From assembly GCA_023228765.1 (NCBI GenBank), contig JALOAM010000002.1, positions 1-52,776 of the forward strand: a stretch of 52,776 nucleotides of DNA. The letters are read 5' to 3'. Positions within the stretch are counted from its first letter, which is position 1. The number at the start of each line of letters is the position of its first letter. The DNA comes from Dehalococcoidia bacterium (GTDB lineage Bacteria > Chloroflexota > Dehalococcoidia > UBA2979). A program made the translations under genes and the position numbers. The notes under the pieces were generated by a model, which saw only the letters and a program-made list of their open reading frames with translations, ran no database searches and was not told where the DNA came from. Shown here piece by piece: positions 24,744-33,042 of the stretch.

Positions 24744-26663
24744 ATGGTGACACTCGACTCGAACATCCCCGAGGGCCCGGTCGACGAGAAGTGGGCCAAC
24801 CACCAGTTCCACATGCGGCTGGTGAACCCCGCGAACAAGCGGCGTTTCACCGTCATCGTCGTCGGCACGGGCCTCGCCGGGGCATCGGCGGCAGCCACGC
24901 TCGCGGAGCTCGGCTACAACGTGAAGGCGTTCACCTTCCACGACTCGCCGAGGCGCGCGCACTCGATCGCCGCGCAGGGTGGTATCAACGCCGCGAAGAA
25001 CTACCAGAACGACGGCGACTCCGCCCAGCGGCTGTTCTACGACACCGTGAAGGGCGGCGACTTCCGCTCCCGCGAGGCGAACGTGTACCGCCTGGCGCAG
25101 CTCAGCGTGAACATCATCGACCAGTGCGTCGCACAGGGTGTCCCGTTCGCCCGCGAGTACTCCGGCCTGCTGGAGAACCGCTCCTTCGGCGGCGTGCAGG
25201 TCTCGAGGACGTTCTACGCCCGAGGTCAGACCGGGCAGCAGTTGCTCCTCGGCGCGTACTCCGCGCTGATGCGACAGGTCGCGCTGGGCGCGGTGGAACT
25301 CCACCCGCGCACGGAGATGCTGGACCTGGTGGTGGAGGACGGCCGCGCCGTCGGCATCATCACGCGCGACCTGATCACGGGTGAGGTCGCCTCGCACGCC
25401 GGTCACGCCGTGATCCTGGCGACCGGCGGGTACGGGAACGTCTACTACCTGTCGACGAACGCGAAGAAGAGCAACACGACCGCGATCTGGCGCGCGCATA
25501 AGCGCGGCGCGCTGTTCGCCAACCCCTGCTATACGCAGATCCACCCGACCTGCATCCCCGCCGGGGACGAGTTCCAGTCCAAGCTCACCCTGATGTCCGA
25601 GTCGCTCCGCAACGACGGCCGCATCTGGGTGCCGAAGGATCAGAACGACACGCGCCCTGCGCACCAGATCCCCGAGGAGGACCGCGACTACTACCTCGAG
25701 CGGCGCTATCCCTCATACGGGAACCTCGTGCCGCGTGACGTCGCGTCGCGCGCCGCGAAGCGCGAGGTGGACGAGGGTCGCGGGGTGGGGCCGAAGAAGA
25801 ACGGCGTCTACCTGGACTTCACGGACGCCATCAACCGCCTGGGTCGCGACGTCATCGAGGAGCGCTACGGCAACCTCTTCGAGATGTACGAGCGCATCAC
25901 GGGCGACGACCCGTACGAGATGCCGATGCGCATCTACCCCGCCATCCACTACACGATGGGTGGCCTGTGGGTGGACTACAATCTGCAGAGCAACATCGCC
26001 GGCCTGTTCGTGGGCGGCGAGGCGAACTTCTCCGACCACGGCGCGAACCGCCTGGGCGCCTCCGCGCTCATGCAGGGCCTCGCGGACGGCTACTTCGTGC
26101 TCCCGGCCACCGTCGGCGACTACCTCGCCGGGCAGCTCGGGAAGCCGCTGACCTCGACCGACAGCGAGTGCTTCCAGTCTGCGCGCGCGAGCGTGGAGGA
26201 GCAGACGCGCCGGTTCCTCGCCATCGGCGGGACGCGGTCGCCGGACGACTTCCACCGCGAGCTGGGCAAGATCGTGTGGGACCACATCGGCATGGAGCGC
26301 GATGCCGCGGGCCTCGAGCATGCCATCTCCGAGATCCGCGCCCTGCGCGAGGAGTACTACCGCGACCTCCGCGTGCTGGGGACCGGCGACACGCTGAACG
26401 ACTCGCTGGAGAAGGCCTTCCGCGTGGCGGACTTCTTCGAACTCGCGGAGTTGATGGCGCGTGACGCCCTCCACCGGGAGGAGTCCTGCGGCGGCCACTT
26501 CCGCGTGGAGCACCAGACCCCGGACGGCGAGGCCGCCCGTGACGACGAGCACTTCTCCTACGTGGGTGCGTGGGAGTGGAACGGCCCGGACGCGCCTCAG
26601 ACGCTCCACAAGGAGGAGCTGACCTTCGAGAACGTCCACCTCGCGACGAGGAGCTACGCCTGA
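24744..26663 (+). CDS. sdhA: Succinate dehydrogenase flavoprotein subunit
   Basis: Oxidises succinate to fumarate with covalent FAD. The 639-residue protein has the FAD-binding GTGLAGASAA (near residue 38), the His-containing motif HSIAAQGGINAAKNYQNDG where the histidine carries the FAD, and HPTCIPAGDE, NRLGASALMQGLADGYFV and the C-terminal HFSYVGAWEWNGPD block. Length and order match the non-classical (b558-associated) flavoproteins. SD GGAGAGAGGG precedes the ATG. Its stop overlaps the sdhB start (TGATG). Confidence 0.95.
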   Translation: MVTLDSNIPEGPVDEKWANHQFHMRLVNPANKRRFTVIVVGTGLAGASAAATLAELGYNVKAFTFHDSPRRAHSIAAQGGINAAKNYQNDGDSAQRLFYDTVKGGDFRSREANVYRLAQLSVNIIDQCVAQGVPFAREYSGLLENRSFGGVQVSRTFYARGQTGQQLLLGAYSALMRQVALGAVELHPRTEMLDLVVEDGRAVGIITRDLITGEVASHAGHAVILATGGYGNVYYLSTNAKKSNTTAIWRAHKRGALFANPCYTQIHPTCIPAGDEFQSKLTLMSESLRNDGRIWVPKDQNDTRPAHQIPEEDRDYYLERRYPSYGNLVPRDVASRAAKREVDEGRGVGPKKNGVYLDFTDAINRLGRDVIEERYGNLFEMYERITGDDPYEMPMRIYPAIHYTMGGLWVDYNLQSNIAGLFVGGEANFSDHGANRLGASALMQGLADGYFVLPATVGDYLAGQLGKPLTSTDSECFQSARASVEEQTRRFLAIGGTRSPDDFHRELGKIVWDHIGMERDAAGLEHAISEIRALREEYYRDLRVLGTGDTLNDSLEKAFRVADFFELAELMARDALHREESCGGHFRVEHQTPDGEAARDDEHFSYVGAWEWNGPDAPQTLHKEELTFENVHLATRSYA

Positions 26664-27430
26664 TGAAGTTCACGCTGAAGGTCTGGCGCCAGGAAGGCCC
26701 CACCGCCAAGGGGCGGTTCGAGACCTACGAGGCGCCCAACATCTCCGAGGAGATGTCGTTCCTCGAAGTCCTCGACGTCGTGAACGAGTCCCTGATCCGC
26801 GAGGGCAAGGAACCGGTCCACTTCGACCACGACTGCCGCGAGGGGATCTGTGGCTCCTGCGGCATGATGATCAACGGCCAGGCCCACGGCCCCCAGCGCG
26901 GCACGGCGACCTGCCAGTTGCACATGCGTAAGTTCGACGATGGCGCGACGATCGTCGTCGAGCCGTGGCGGGCGGCCTCGTTCCCCATCGTGCGCGACCT
27001 CGTCGTGAACCGCTCGGCGTTCGATCGCATCATCGAGGCGGGTGGGTTCGTCTCCGTGAACACGGGCTCCGCGCCCGAGGCGAACATGCTCCCGGTGCCG
27101 AAGCAGGTCGCGGACGCCGCGATGGACGCCGCACAGTGCATCGGTTGTGGCGCCTGTGTCGCCGCCTGCCCGAACGGCGCCGCGCAGCTCTTCACCTCGG
27201 CGAAGCTCCAGCACCTCAACCTGCTCCCGCAGGGCCAGTCCGAGCGCTGGCAGCGCACGGAGTCGATGGTGGAGACGATGGAGGAATACTTCGGCACCTG
27301 CACGAACCACGGCGAGTGCGAGACGGCCTGCCCGAAGAACATCTCGATCGACTTCATCGCCTACATGAACCGCGACTACATCAAGGCGAAGACCGTGAAC
27401 CGCAAGCTGTCCGGACAGGGGCTCGGTTAG
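26663..27430 (+). CDS. sdhB: Succinate dehydrogenase iron-sulfur subunit
   Basis: Carries three clusters from FAD to quinone. The 255-residue protein starts at the ATG in the sdhA stop (the longer ORF from 26570 is inside sdhA). 2Fe-2S ligands: Cys58, Cys63, Cys66, Cys84 (CREGICGSCG). The second region has Cys159, Cys162, Cys165, Cys169 and Cys213, Cys219, Cys223 for the 4Fe-4S and 3Fe-4S centres (CIGCGACVAACP; CTNHGECETACP). All are intact. Last gene of the operon, followed by a strong hairpin. Confidence 0.95.
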   Translation: MKFTLKVWRQEGPTAKGRFETYEAPNISEEMSFLEVLDVVNESLIREGKEPVHFDHDCREGICGSCGMMINGQAHGPQRGTATCQLHMRKFDDGATIVVEPWRAASFPIVRDLVVNRSAFDRIIEAGGFVSVNTGSAPEANMLPVPKQVADAAMDAAQCIGCGACVAACPNGAAQLFTSAKLQHLNLLPQGQSERWQRTESMVETMEEYFGTCTNHGECETACPKNISIDFIAYMNRDYIKAKTVNRKLSGQGLG

Positions 27431-27460
27431 CGTTTACCCATCGAGGGCGATACTAGACAC

Positions 27461-27496
27461 CAACGGCGCGTTCCCATTCGCAGGGACGCGCCGTTG
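27461..27496 (+). terminator. Terminator of the sdhCAB operon
   Basis: CAACGGCGCGT (27461-27471) pairs with ACGCGCCGTTG (27486-27496). The stem can extend by CCC/GGG across a single-T bulge. It is 30 nt after sdhB, with TTCG after it and no long U-tract. Confidence 0.7.
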
Positions 27497-27554
27497 TTCG
27501 ATCTCCACGCTTCTTCTGCCATGCTGACCGAGCGGAACACGCAGGAGGTGCTTC

Positions 27555-27950
27555 ATGACCAGTGCGACCGGCAGCTTCACCGTGAACTCGTGGGATGAGG
27601 TCGGCTACGAGGAGCTCGAGGGTGGGGCGAAGCTCACTGAGGCGAACGTCACCCAGACGTTCGAGGGCGCGCTCGTGGGGCAGGGGCGCGTGCGCTGGCT
27701 GATGTCCTACCGTCCGGACGGGACCGCACAGTACGTGGGCCTCCAGCGGTTCGAGGGCACGCTGGACGGGCGGCGCGGCTCGTTCGTCGCGGAGACCTCC
27801 GGCGGCTTCGACAATGAGCGCGCCCGCTGGACGCTCACCGTGATCCCGGGGACCGGCACCGATGAGCTCGCGGGCCTCGAGGGCTCCGGAACGTTCGAGG
27901 CGCCCCACGGTGGGAGCGCCTCGTTCGACTTCGACTACCAGTTGGGCTGA
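27555..27950 (+). CDS. DUF3224 family protein
   Basis: A 131-residue lipocalin-like small protein. The family pattern is clear: ATGSFTVNSWDE at the start, GAKLTEANVTQTFEGAL, MSYRPDGTAQYVGLQRFEGTLDGRRGSFV, and GTGELAGLEGSG-FEAPHGGSASF. Members bind no known ligand and function is unknown. AGGAGGTG precedes the ATG at good spacing. It sits alone between the sdh operon and fumC, and its stop is 25 nt from the convergent fumC stop. Confidence 0.85.
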   Translation: MTSATGSFTVNSWDEVGYEELEGGAKLTEANVTQTFEGALVGQGRVRWLMSYRPDGTAQYVGLQRFEGTLDGRRGSFVAETSGGFDNERARWTLTVIPGTGTDELAGLEGSGTFEAPHGGSASFDFDYQLG

Positions 27951-27975
27951 CGCCCGAGACTCTCTCGGACGGGGG

Positions 27976-29385
27976 TTACTCGGACGGCTGGGTCATCTCG
28001 TCCGGCTTCACCCACTCGTCGAACTGCTCGTTGGTGAGCAGGCCGAGCGCGAGGGCAGACTCGCGGAGGGTGGTGCCCTCGGCGTGGGCCTTCTTCGCGA
28101 TCTTCGCGGCGTTGTCGTAGCCGATGTGCGGGTTGAGCGCCGTGACCAGCATCAGGGAGGACTCCAGGAGCTCCCGGATGCGGGCCATGTTCGGCTGGAT
28201 GCCCACCACGCAGTTGTCGGTGAACGAACGGGCCGCGTCGCCCAGCAGGCGGATGCTCTGCAGGTTGTTGTAGGCGATGACCGGCTTGAACACGTTCAGC
28301 TCGAAGTGGCCGGTGGCACCGCCCACGCTGACCGAGACGGCGTTGCCCATGACCTGTGCGCAGACCATGGTCACGGCCTCGGACTGCGTCGGGTTCACCT
28401 TGCCCGGCATGATCGAGGATCCCGGCTCGTTCTCCGGCAGCAGGAGCTCGCCGATGCCCGCGCGCGGGCCGGAGCCCAGCAGGCGGACGTCGTTCGCGAT
28501 CTTCATCATCGACGCGGCGATGGTGTTGAGCTGGCCCGCCAGCTCAACCTGCGCGTCGTGTGCCGCGAGTGCCTCGAACTTGTTCGGGGCGCTGACGAAC
28601 GGCAGGCCCGTGAACGCTGCGATGCGCTCAGCCACCCGAGGTGCGTACTCCGGGTGGCTGTTGAGACCGGTCCCGACGGCCGTGCCGCCGAGCGCGAGCT
28701 CGTAGAGGCGGGGGAGGGTGCCCTCCACGCGCTGGATGCCGTAGGTGAGCTGCTGGACGTATCCCGAGAACTCCTGCCCGAGGGTGAGCGGGACGGCGTC
28801 CATCAGGTGCGTCCGGCCGATCTTCGTGATCGAGTCGAACTCCTCCACCTTCGCCTGCAGGGCGTCGCGGAGGTAGGTGAGGGCGGGCACCAGGTGGTGC
28901 ACCACCTGCTCCGCCGTCGCGATGCTCATGGCGCCGGGGAACGTGTCGTTGGAGGACTGCGACATGTTCACGTGGTCGTTGGGGTGGATGGGCTTCTTGG
29001 AGCCCATCTCGCCCCCGGCCATCTCGATCCCGCGGTTGGAGATGACCTCGTTCACATTCATGTTGGTCTGCGTGCCGGAGCCCGTCTGCCAGATCACGAG
29101 CGGGAAGTGGTCATCGAGCGAACCGTCGATGACCTCCTGCGCCGCGGCCTTGATCGTGCCGGCGAGGTCGGCGGGCAGCTTGCCCAGCGCCTCGTTCACC
29201 TCCGCGGAGGCGTACTTCACGATGCCGAACCCGCGGATCAGCGGGCGCGGCATGTGCTCGATGCCGATCTTGAAGTTCTCCAGCGACCGCTGGGTCTGAG
29301 CGCCCCAGTAGCGGCTGGCGTCGACCTCGATCGGGCCGAAGGTGTCGGTCTCGGTGCGGGTGCCCAGGTTCGAGGAGTCGAGCAC
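27976..29385 (-). CDS. fumC: Class II fumarate hydratase
   Basis: Converts fumarate and malate; homotetramer, no iron-sulfur cluster. The 469-residue protein starts at GTG 29385 (LDSSNLGTRTETDTFGPIEVD) and has the signature GSSIMPGKVNPT at about residue 320, GRTHLMDA and TGSGTQTNMNVNEV. It runs 5 nt after mdh on the same strand, so its SD (GAAGGGCTGAG) lies inside mdh. icd-mdh-fumC and sdhCAB converge here, which puts five TCA genes in one 8-kb block. Confidence 0.95.
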   Translation of the reverse strand: MLDSSNLGTRTETDTFGPIEVDASRYWGAQTQRSLENFKIGIEHMPRPLIRGFGIVKYASAEVNEALGKLPADLAGTIKAAAQEVIDGSLDDHFPLVIWQTGSGTQTNMNVNEVISNRGIEMAGGEMGSKKPIHPNDHVNMSQSSNDTFPGAMSIATAEQVVHHLVPALTYLRDALQAKVEEFDSITKIGRTHLMDAVPLTLGQEFSGYVQQLTYGIQRVEGTLPRLYELALGGTAVGTGLNSHPEYAPRVAERIAAFTGLPFVSAPNKFEALAAHDAQVELAGQLNTIAASMMKIANDVRLLGSGPRAGIGELLLPENEPGSSIMPGKVNPTQSEAVTMVCAQVMGNAVSVSVGGATGHFELNVFKPVIAYNNLQSIRLLGDAARSFTDNCVVGIQPNMARIRELLESSLMLVTALNPHIGYDNAAKIAKKAHAEGTTLRESALALGLLTNEQFDEWVKPDEMTQPSE

Positions 29386-29390
29386 GAGTC

Positions 29391-30395
29391 TCAGCCCTTC
29401 GGGGTGGCGGCGACGAGTTCCTTGACGGCCTCGCCGGCCACCTTCATCGCGGCCGTCTCGTCCTCGGACAGCGCGATCTCGAAGATCTCCTGGATGCCGC
29501 CCGCGCCGAGGCGCAGCGGGACGCCGACGTAGCCGCCGTCCACGCCGTACTGGCCCTCCAGGTACGCCGCGCAGGGGAGGATGCGCCGCTCGTCGAGGAG
29601 GATGGCCTCCACCATCTCGATGGTGGCGACCGCCGGGGCGACGAACGCGGAGCCGGTCTTGAGCAGGTCCACGATCTCAGCACCGCCGCGCTGCGCGCGG
29701 GCAACGACGACCTTCACCTTCTCCTCCGAGAGGAGCTGGGTGAGCGGTACCCCTCCGACGGTGGCGTTCGAGACGATCGGGACCATGGTGGCCTCCGTGT
29801 GGCCGCCGAGGACCCACGCGGAGACGTCCTTCACGGACGCGCCGGTCTCCATCGCGATGAAGGTGCGGTAGCGGGCCGTGTCCAGCATGCCGCCCTGGCC
29901 GACGACGCGCTCCTTCGGGAAGCCGGAGGCCTCCAGCGCTACGTGGCACATGGCGTCCATCGGGTTCGCGAAGATCACGAGGACGGCGTTCGGCGACCGC
30001 TTCGCGGCCTCCGACACCACGGCGCGAACGATGCCGGCGTTCGTGCCGAGCAGGTCCTCGCGCGTCATGCCGGGCTTGCGGGCGACGCCGGAGGTGATGA
30101 CCACGACATCGGAGTCCGCGGTGTCATCCCAGTTGTTGGTGCCGGTGATGGTGGCCGAGGATCGCACCCACGGGAGCGACTCCGCCTGGTCCAGCGCCTT
30201 CCCCTGCGGGAGGCCCTCCACGATGTCGATGAGCGTCACGTCCGCGTGTCCGCGGCCGGCGAGGATCTGGGCCATGGTCGCGCCGGTGTTGCCGGCGCCG
30301 ACGATCGTTACCTTCGAGCGAGCCAGGGGAGTATCCCTTCGTGCCGGGCCGGCGCACGGATTCCGCCCGCCACCGGCCCTTCCTGTGGTCGTCAC
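29391..30395 (-). CDS. mdh: Malate dehydrogenase (LDH-like, NAD-type)
   Basis: Oxidises malate to oxaloacetate. The Rossmann start is VTIVGAGNTGATMAQ, and the body carries ITSGVARKPGMTREDLLGTN, the active-site region (GQGGMLDTARYRTFIA, GGHTEATMVP). The Asp at the end of strand 2 (LIDIVEG) favours NAD over NADP. The listed start is GTG 30395, giving 334 residues with a 28-residue extension (TTTGRAGGGRNPCAGPARRD) that no relative I know has. A better fit is a CTG at 30326 with GAAGGGA ahead of it, giving ARSKVTIVGAG as in the family. It follows icd on the minus strand. Confidence 0.92.
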   Translation of the reverse strand: MTTTGRAGGGRNPCAGPARRDTPLARSKVTIVGAGNTGATMAQILAGRGHADVTLIDIVEGLPQGKALDQAESLPWVRSSATITGTNNWDDTADSDVVVITSGVARKPGMTREDLLGTNAGIVRAVVSEAAKRSPNAVLVIFANPMDAMCHVALEASGFPKERVVGQGGMLDTARYRTFIAMETGASVKDVSAWVLGGHTEATMVPIVSNATVGGVPLTQLLSEEKVKVVVARAQRGGAEIVDLLKTGSAFVAPAVATIEMVEAILLDERRILPCAAYLEGQYGVDGGYVGVPLRLGAGGIQEIFEIALSEDETAAMKVAGEAVKELVAATPKG

Positions 30396-30402
30396 GCTCG
30401 AA

Positions 30403-30441
30403 GGCGTCCGCAGCCCCTCATCCCGAACCGGTCGAGGAGCT
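30403..30441 (-). terminator. Hairpin between icd and mdh
   Basis: GGCGTCCGC (30403-30411) and GCGGACGCC (30433-30441) are exact complements. They extend inward with mismatches (AGCcCCTC / GAGGaGCT). The hairpin begins 27 nt after the icd stop and lies over the start of the long-form mdh ORF. It may attenuate read-through from icd to mdh. Confidence 0.5.
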
Positions 30442-30468
30442 GGCGGACGCCCTCGGACGGTGATTGCG

Positions 30469-31686
30469 CTAGCTGGCCATCTTCGCCTGCAGGTTCTCGT
30501 CCAGCGCGGCGAGGAACTGCTGCGTGGTGAGCCACGGCTGGTCCGGGCCGACGAGGATGGCGAGGTCCTTCGTCATCTGGCCGCCCTCGATCGTGGCGAC
30601 GCAGACTTCCTCCAGGGCGGAGGCGAAGGTGGCGAGGTCCGAGTTGTCGTCCAGCTTCGCGCGGTGGGCGAGCCCTCGGGTCCACGCGAAGATCGAGGCG
30701 ACCGGGTTGGTGGAGGTCTCCTGGCCGGCCTGGTGCTGGCGGTAGTGCCGCGTGACCGTGCCGTGGGCGGCCTCGGCCTCCACGGTGTCGCCGTCAGGCG
30801 TCATCAGGACGGAGGACATCATGCCCAGCGAGCCGAAGCCCTGCGCGACGATGTCCGACTGGACGTCGCCGTCGTAGTTCTTCGCGGCCCAGACGATGCC
30901 GCCGTTCCACTTGAGGACCTGCGCGACCAGGTCGTCGATCAGTCGGTGCTCGTAGGCGAGTCCGGCCTGGTCGAAGGTGGCCTTGAACTCCTGCTGGTAG
31001 ACCTCTTCGAAGATGTCCTTGAAGCGGCCGTCGTAGGCCTTCAGGATCGTGTTCTTCGTGGAGAGGTAGAGCGGGTAGTTGCGGCCCACGGCGTAGTTGA
31101 AGCAGGCGCGGGCGAAGCCGTAGATGGACTCGTCCGTGTTGTACATGCCCATCGCGATGCCCGGGCCCTCGAAGTCCTGGACCTCGAAGTCCAGTCCCTC
31201 GCCACCGCCCTCGGGGGTCCAGGTCATCTTCAGCTTGCCGGCGCCGGGGACCAGGAAGTCGGTCGCACGGTACTGGTCACCGTGGGCGTGACGGCCGATG
31301 ACGATCGGCTCGGTCCAGTTCGGGATGATGCGCGGGATGTTGGTGCAGATGATCGGCTCGCGGAAGACGGTGCCGCCCAGGATGTTGCGGATGGTCCCGT
31401 TGGGGGATTTCCACATCTTCTTAAGCTTGAACTCCTCCACGCGGGCTTCGTCCGGGGTAATGGTGGCGCACTTCACGCCCACCCCGTGCCGCTTGATCGC
31501 GTTCGCGGCGTCCACGGTGACCTGGTCGTCCGTAGCGTCGCGGTGCTCCATGCCCAGGTCGTAGTACTCGAGCTGGATGTCCAGGTACGGCAGGATCAGG
31601 CGTTCCTTGATGAACCCCCAGATGATGCGCGTCATCTCATCGCCGTCGAGCTCGACGACAGGGTTCTTCACCGGGATCTTCGCCAT
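30469..31686 (-). CDS. icd: NADP-dependent isocitrate dehydrogenase, eukaryotic-like dimeric type
   Basis: Oxidative decarboxylation of isocitrate to 2-oxoglutarate. The 405-residue protein is of the subfamily found in eukaryotic cytosol and some bacteria (not the E. coli type): AKIPVKNPVVELDGDEMTR at the start, LKKMWKSPNGTIRNILGG and RHAHGDQYRATD, with SIFAWTRGLAHRAKLD near the end. SD TGAGGAG precedes ATG. A TATACT box ~220 nt upstream points to a long 5' leader. It is followed by mdh and fumC. Confidence 0.95.
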   Translation of the reverse strand: MAKIPVKNPVVELDGDEMTRIIWGFIKERLILPYLDIQLEYYDLGMEHRDATDDQVTVDAANAIKRHGVGVKCATITPDEARVEEFKLKKMWKSPNGTIRNILGGTVFREPIICTNIPRIIPNWTEPIVIGRHAHGDQYRATDFLVPGAGKLKMTWTPEGGGEGLDFEVQDFEGPGIAMGMYNTDESIYGFARACFNYAVGRNYPLYLSTKNTILKAYDGRFKDIFEEVYQQEFKATFDQAGLAYEHRLIDDLVAQVLKWNGGIVWAAKNYDGDVQSDIVAQGFGSLGMMSSVLMTPDGDTVEAEAAHGTVTRHYRQHQAGQETSTNPVASIFAWTRGLAHRAKLDDNSDLATFASALEEVCVATIEGGQMTKDLAILVGPDQPWLTTQQFLAALDENLQAKMAS

Positions 31687-31987
31687 GGGTACTCCTCACA
31701 CCGATCCGAGGTCGCCGTCGCGTGGAATCCGAGGCGGCCCGCAGGATGGCCCTCTGGTCGGCGCCCCGTCGGTCGGCCCTGTGGTCGGCGAGGGGGCGCT
31801 GAGGTCGGGGCCCCCTTCCCGCGACGCCTGGGAGTGGCCACGCATGGTGGCTGCTCGTCAGGCCCGTTGGGCCCGGGCGTAGGGCGTCCTCCCGACAGGC
31901 GGGCGGAGTATATCGCCAACGTGCCGTACCGCCGAGCCGCCGCGGACCTAGAGGGGGACGCGACCCGTTATTCCACGTCATTCCGCG
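31687..31987. other. 301-nt gap: icd leader and GAF-gene 3' end
   Basis: No gene is seen. The rightmost part carries the three 10-nt repeats at 31967-31996. The -10 TATACT (minus strand, 31907-31912) heads a ~215-nt icd leader. The leader contains clustered GGTCGGC-type repeats (31752-31793) and a GGGCCC-rich stem potential, but no riboswitch I can name. Confidence 0.5.
31907..31912 (-). promoter_or_regulatory. Putative -10 of icd
   Basis: TATACT on the minus strand. A -35 is not obvious. It gives the long untranslated leader for icd. Confidence 0.45.
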
Positions 31988-31996
31988 TTATTCCTC
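31967..31996 (-). repeat. Three 10-nt tandem repeats with stops in all three frames
   Basis: Units gttattccac, gtcattccgc and gttattcctc (plus strand). On the minus strand each gives GAATAA or GAATGA, so TAA (31988-31990), TGA (31978-31980) and TAA (31968-31970) fall in three different frames at the end of the GAF gene. Confidence 0.8.
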
Positions 31997-32923
31997 GGGC
32001 GAGGGGATGAGCATCGGCCCGGCGAGGGTGGCGAGGGCCTCCAGCGCGGCGATCTGCTCCAGGGTGAGCGCCTGCGGCTCCGGCGAGGACATGACGAGCG
32101 AGGCGATCCGCTCGCGGCCGGAGCGCACGGGGACGAGCGCGAGACTCCGGACCGGCTGGTCGTACTCGACGGCGATGCGAGGCCCGACCACCGCCGAGGG
32201 GCGGACGTCGTCCTGGTAGACGGTGGTGTTCCGGTCCCACCGCCCGATCGCGTCGGGGCTGAGCGTGAAGCGGCGGGGGAGCGGGTCCGACTGGTGGCTC
32301 GAGACCGGGGAGAGCATCCCGTCGCTTCCGCGCCGCTCCATGAGCAGCGTGGAGGCGGGCGCAGGCACGATGGCGTCGACCACGGAGCGCATCCGCGCGG
32401 CGAGCTCCTCGCGGGGGAGTCGCACCCCGGCGATCTCGATCGCGAACCGCAGGAGGTGGCCCTCGTACGTGGAGTGGTCCTCGGCGCGCTCGAACGGGGT
32501 GCGGAAGCCGGTGGGAAGCAGCGCGCCGACACCGAGGACGCTCCAGCCCTCCGGGCTGGCCTCCAGCGGCATGTAGGACATCTGCAACCAGACCTCGCGG
32601 CCGTTCTCCGCCCGGAGGCCGATGGTGCGGTGGCGCTGCGGGATGCCCGTCCGGCGGACCACCTGGGCAGGGTGGTCGGAGCGCACCAGTTCGCGTCCCA
32701 GGTCGTCGAAGAAGCGCTGCCCGGCGACGAACTGGCGGCCCTCGGCGCCGGTCTCGTTCCCACCCCGCCCGAGGGAGCTCGCGATGACACTGGAGGTGGA
32801 CTGGAAGACGCCGGAGCCGTCGCGGAGGGTGAGGACGAGTCCGGAGTTGAGGATCGCCTCCAGGACCGCGCGCCGCGGATCGTCAGGATCGGTCTGCTCG
32901 ACGAGGTCGCTCAGCGAGGGCAT
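31988..32923 (-). CDS. PAS/GAF-like sensory protein without visible output domain
   Basis: A 311-residue soluble protein. The first ~135 residues read like a PAS fold (VLEAILNSGLVLTLRDGSGVFQSTSS, then a middle GREVWLQMSYMPLEASPEGWSVLGVG, as in a PAS C-terminal strand). The last ~170 look like a GAF domain (REELAARMRSVVDAIVPAPASTLLMERR ... SLALVPVRSGRERIASLVMSSPEPQALTLEQIAALEALATLAG). No HTH, kinase or GGDEF follows. It has an ATG start with GGAGC upstream and a TACGAT box. It probably senses a ligand and acts on a partner, but I cannot name the pathway. Confidence 0.65.
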   Translation of the reverse strand: MPSLSDLVEQTDPDDPRRAVLEAILNSGLVLTLRDGSGVFQSTSSVIASSLGRGGNETGAEGRQFVAGQRFFDDLGRELVRSDHPAQVVRRTGIPQRHRTIGLRAENGREVWLQMSYMPLEASPEGWSVLGVGALLPTGFRTPFERAEDHSTYEGHLLRFAIEIAGVRLPREELAARMRSVVDAIVPAPASTLLMERRGSDGMLSPVSSHQSDPLPRRFTLSPDAIGRWDRNTTVYQDDVRPSAVVGPRIAVEYDQPVRSLALVPVRSGRERIASLVMSSPEPQALTLEQIAALEALATLAGPMLIPSPEE

Positions 32924-32972
32924 GTGTGCGCTCCACGGCCGGGATCGTACGACACGGACGCGGGAAGCAACG

Positions 32973-33006
32973 CGGGCGAGCCTGTCGAGGTGAACAGGCT
33001 CGCCCG
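32973..33006 (-). terminator. Terminator of the carboxyltransferase gene
   Basis: CGGGCGAGCCTGT (32973-32985) and ACAGGCTCGCCCG (32994-33006) form a perfect 13-bp stem with an 8-nt loop, 37 nt after the 33043 stop. On the minus strand it is followed by CGTTGCTT. Confidence 0.75.
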
Positions 33007-33042
33007 TGGTGTGACGCGTGATGTGTGTGTTTGCGTGGCTTC

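Noticed and set aside
23106..25664. 852-codon antisense open frame over BKACE, sdhC and sdhA
   Set aside because: Spans three genes with strong family motifs on the other strand; high GC leaves few stops.
23964..27430. Fumarate reductase instead of succinate dehydrogenase
   Set aside because: The b558-type SdhC and flavoprotein cannot fully exclude it, but fumC, mdh and icd beside it fit an oxidative cycle.
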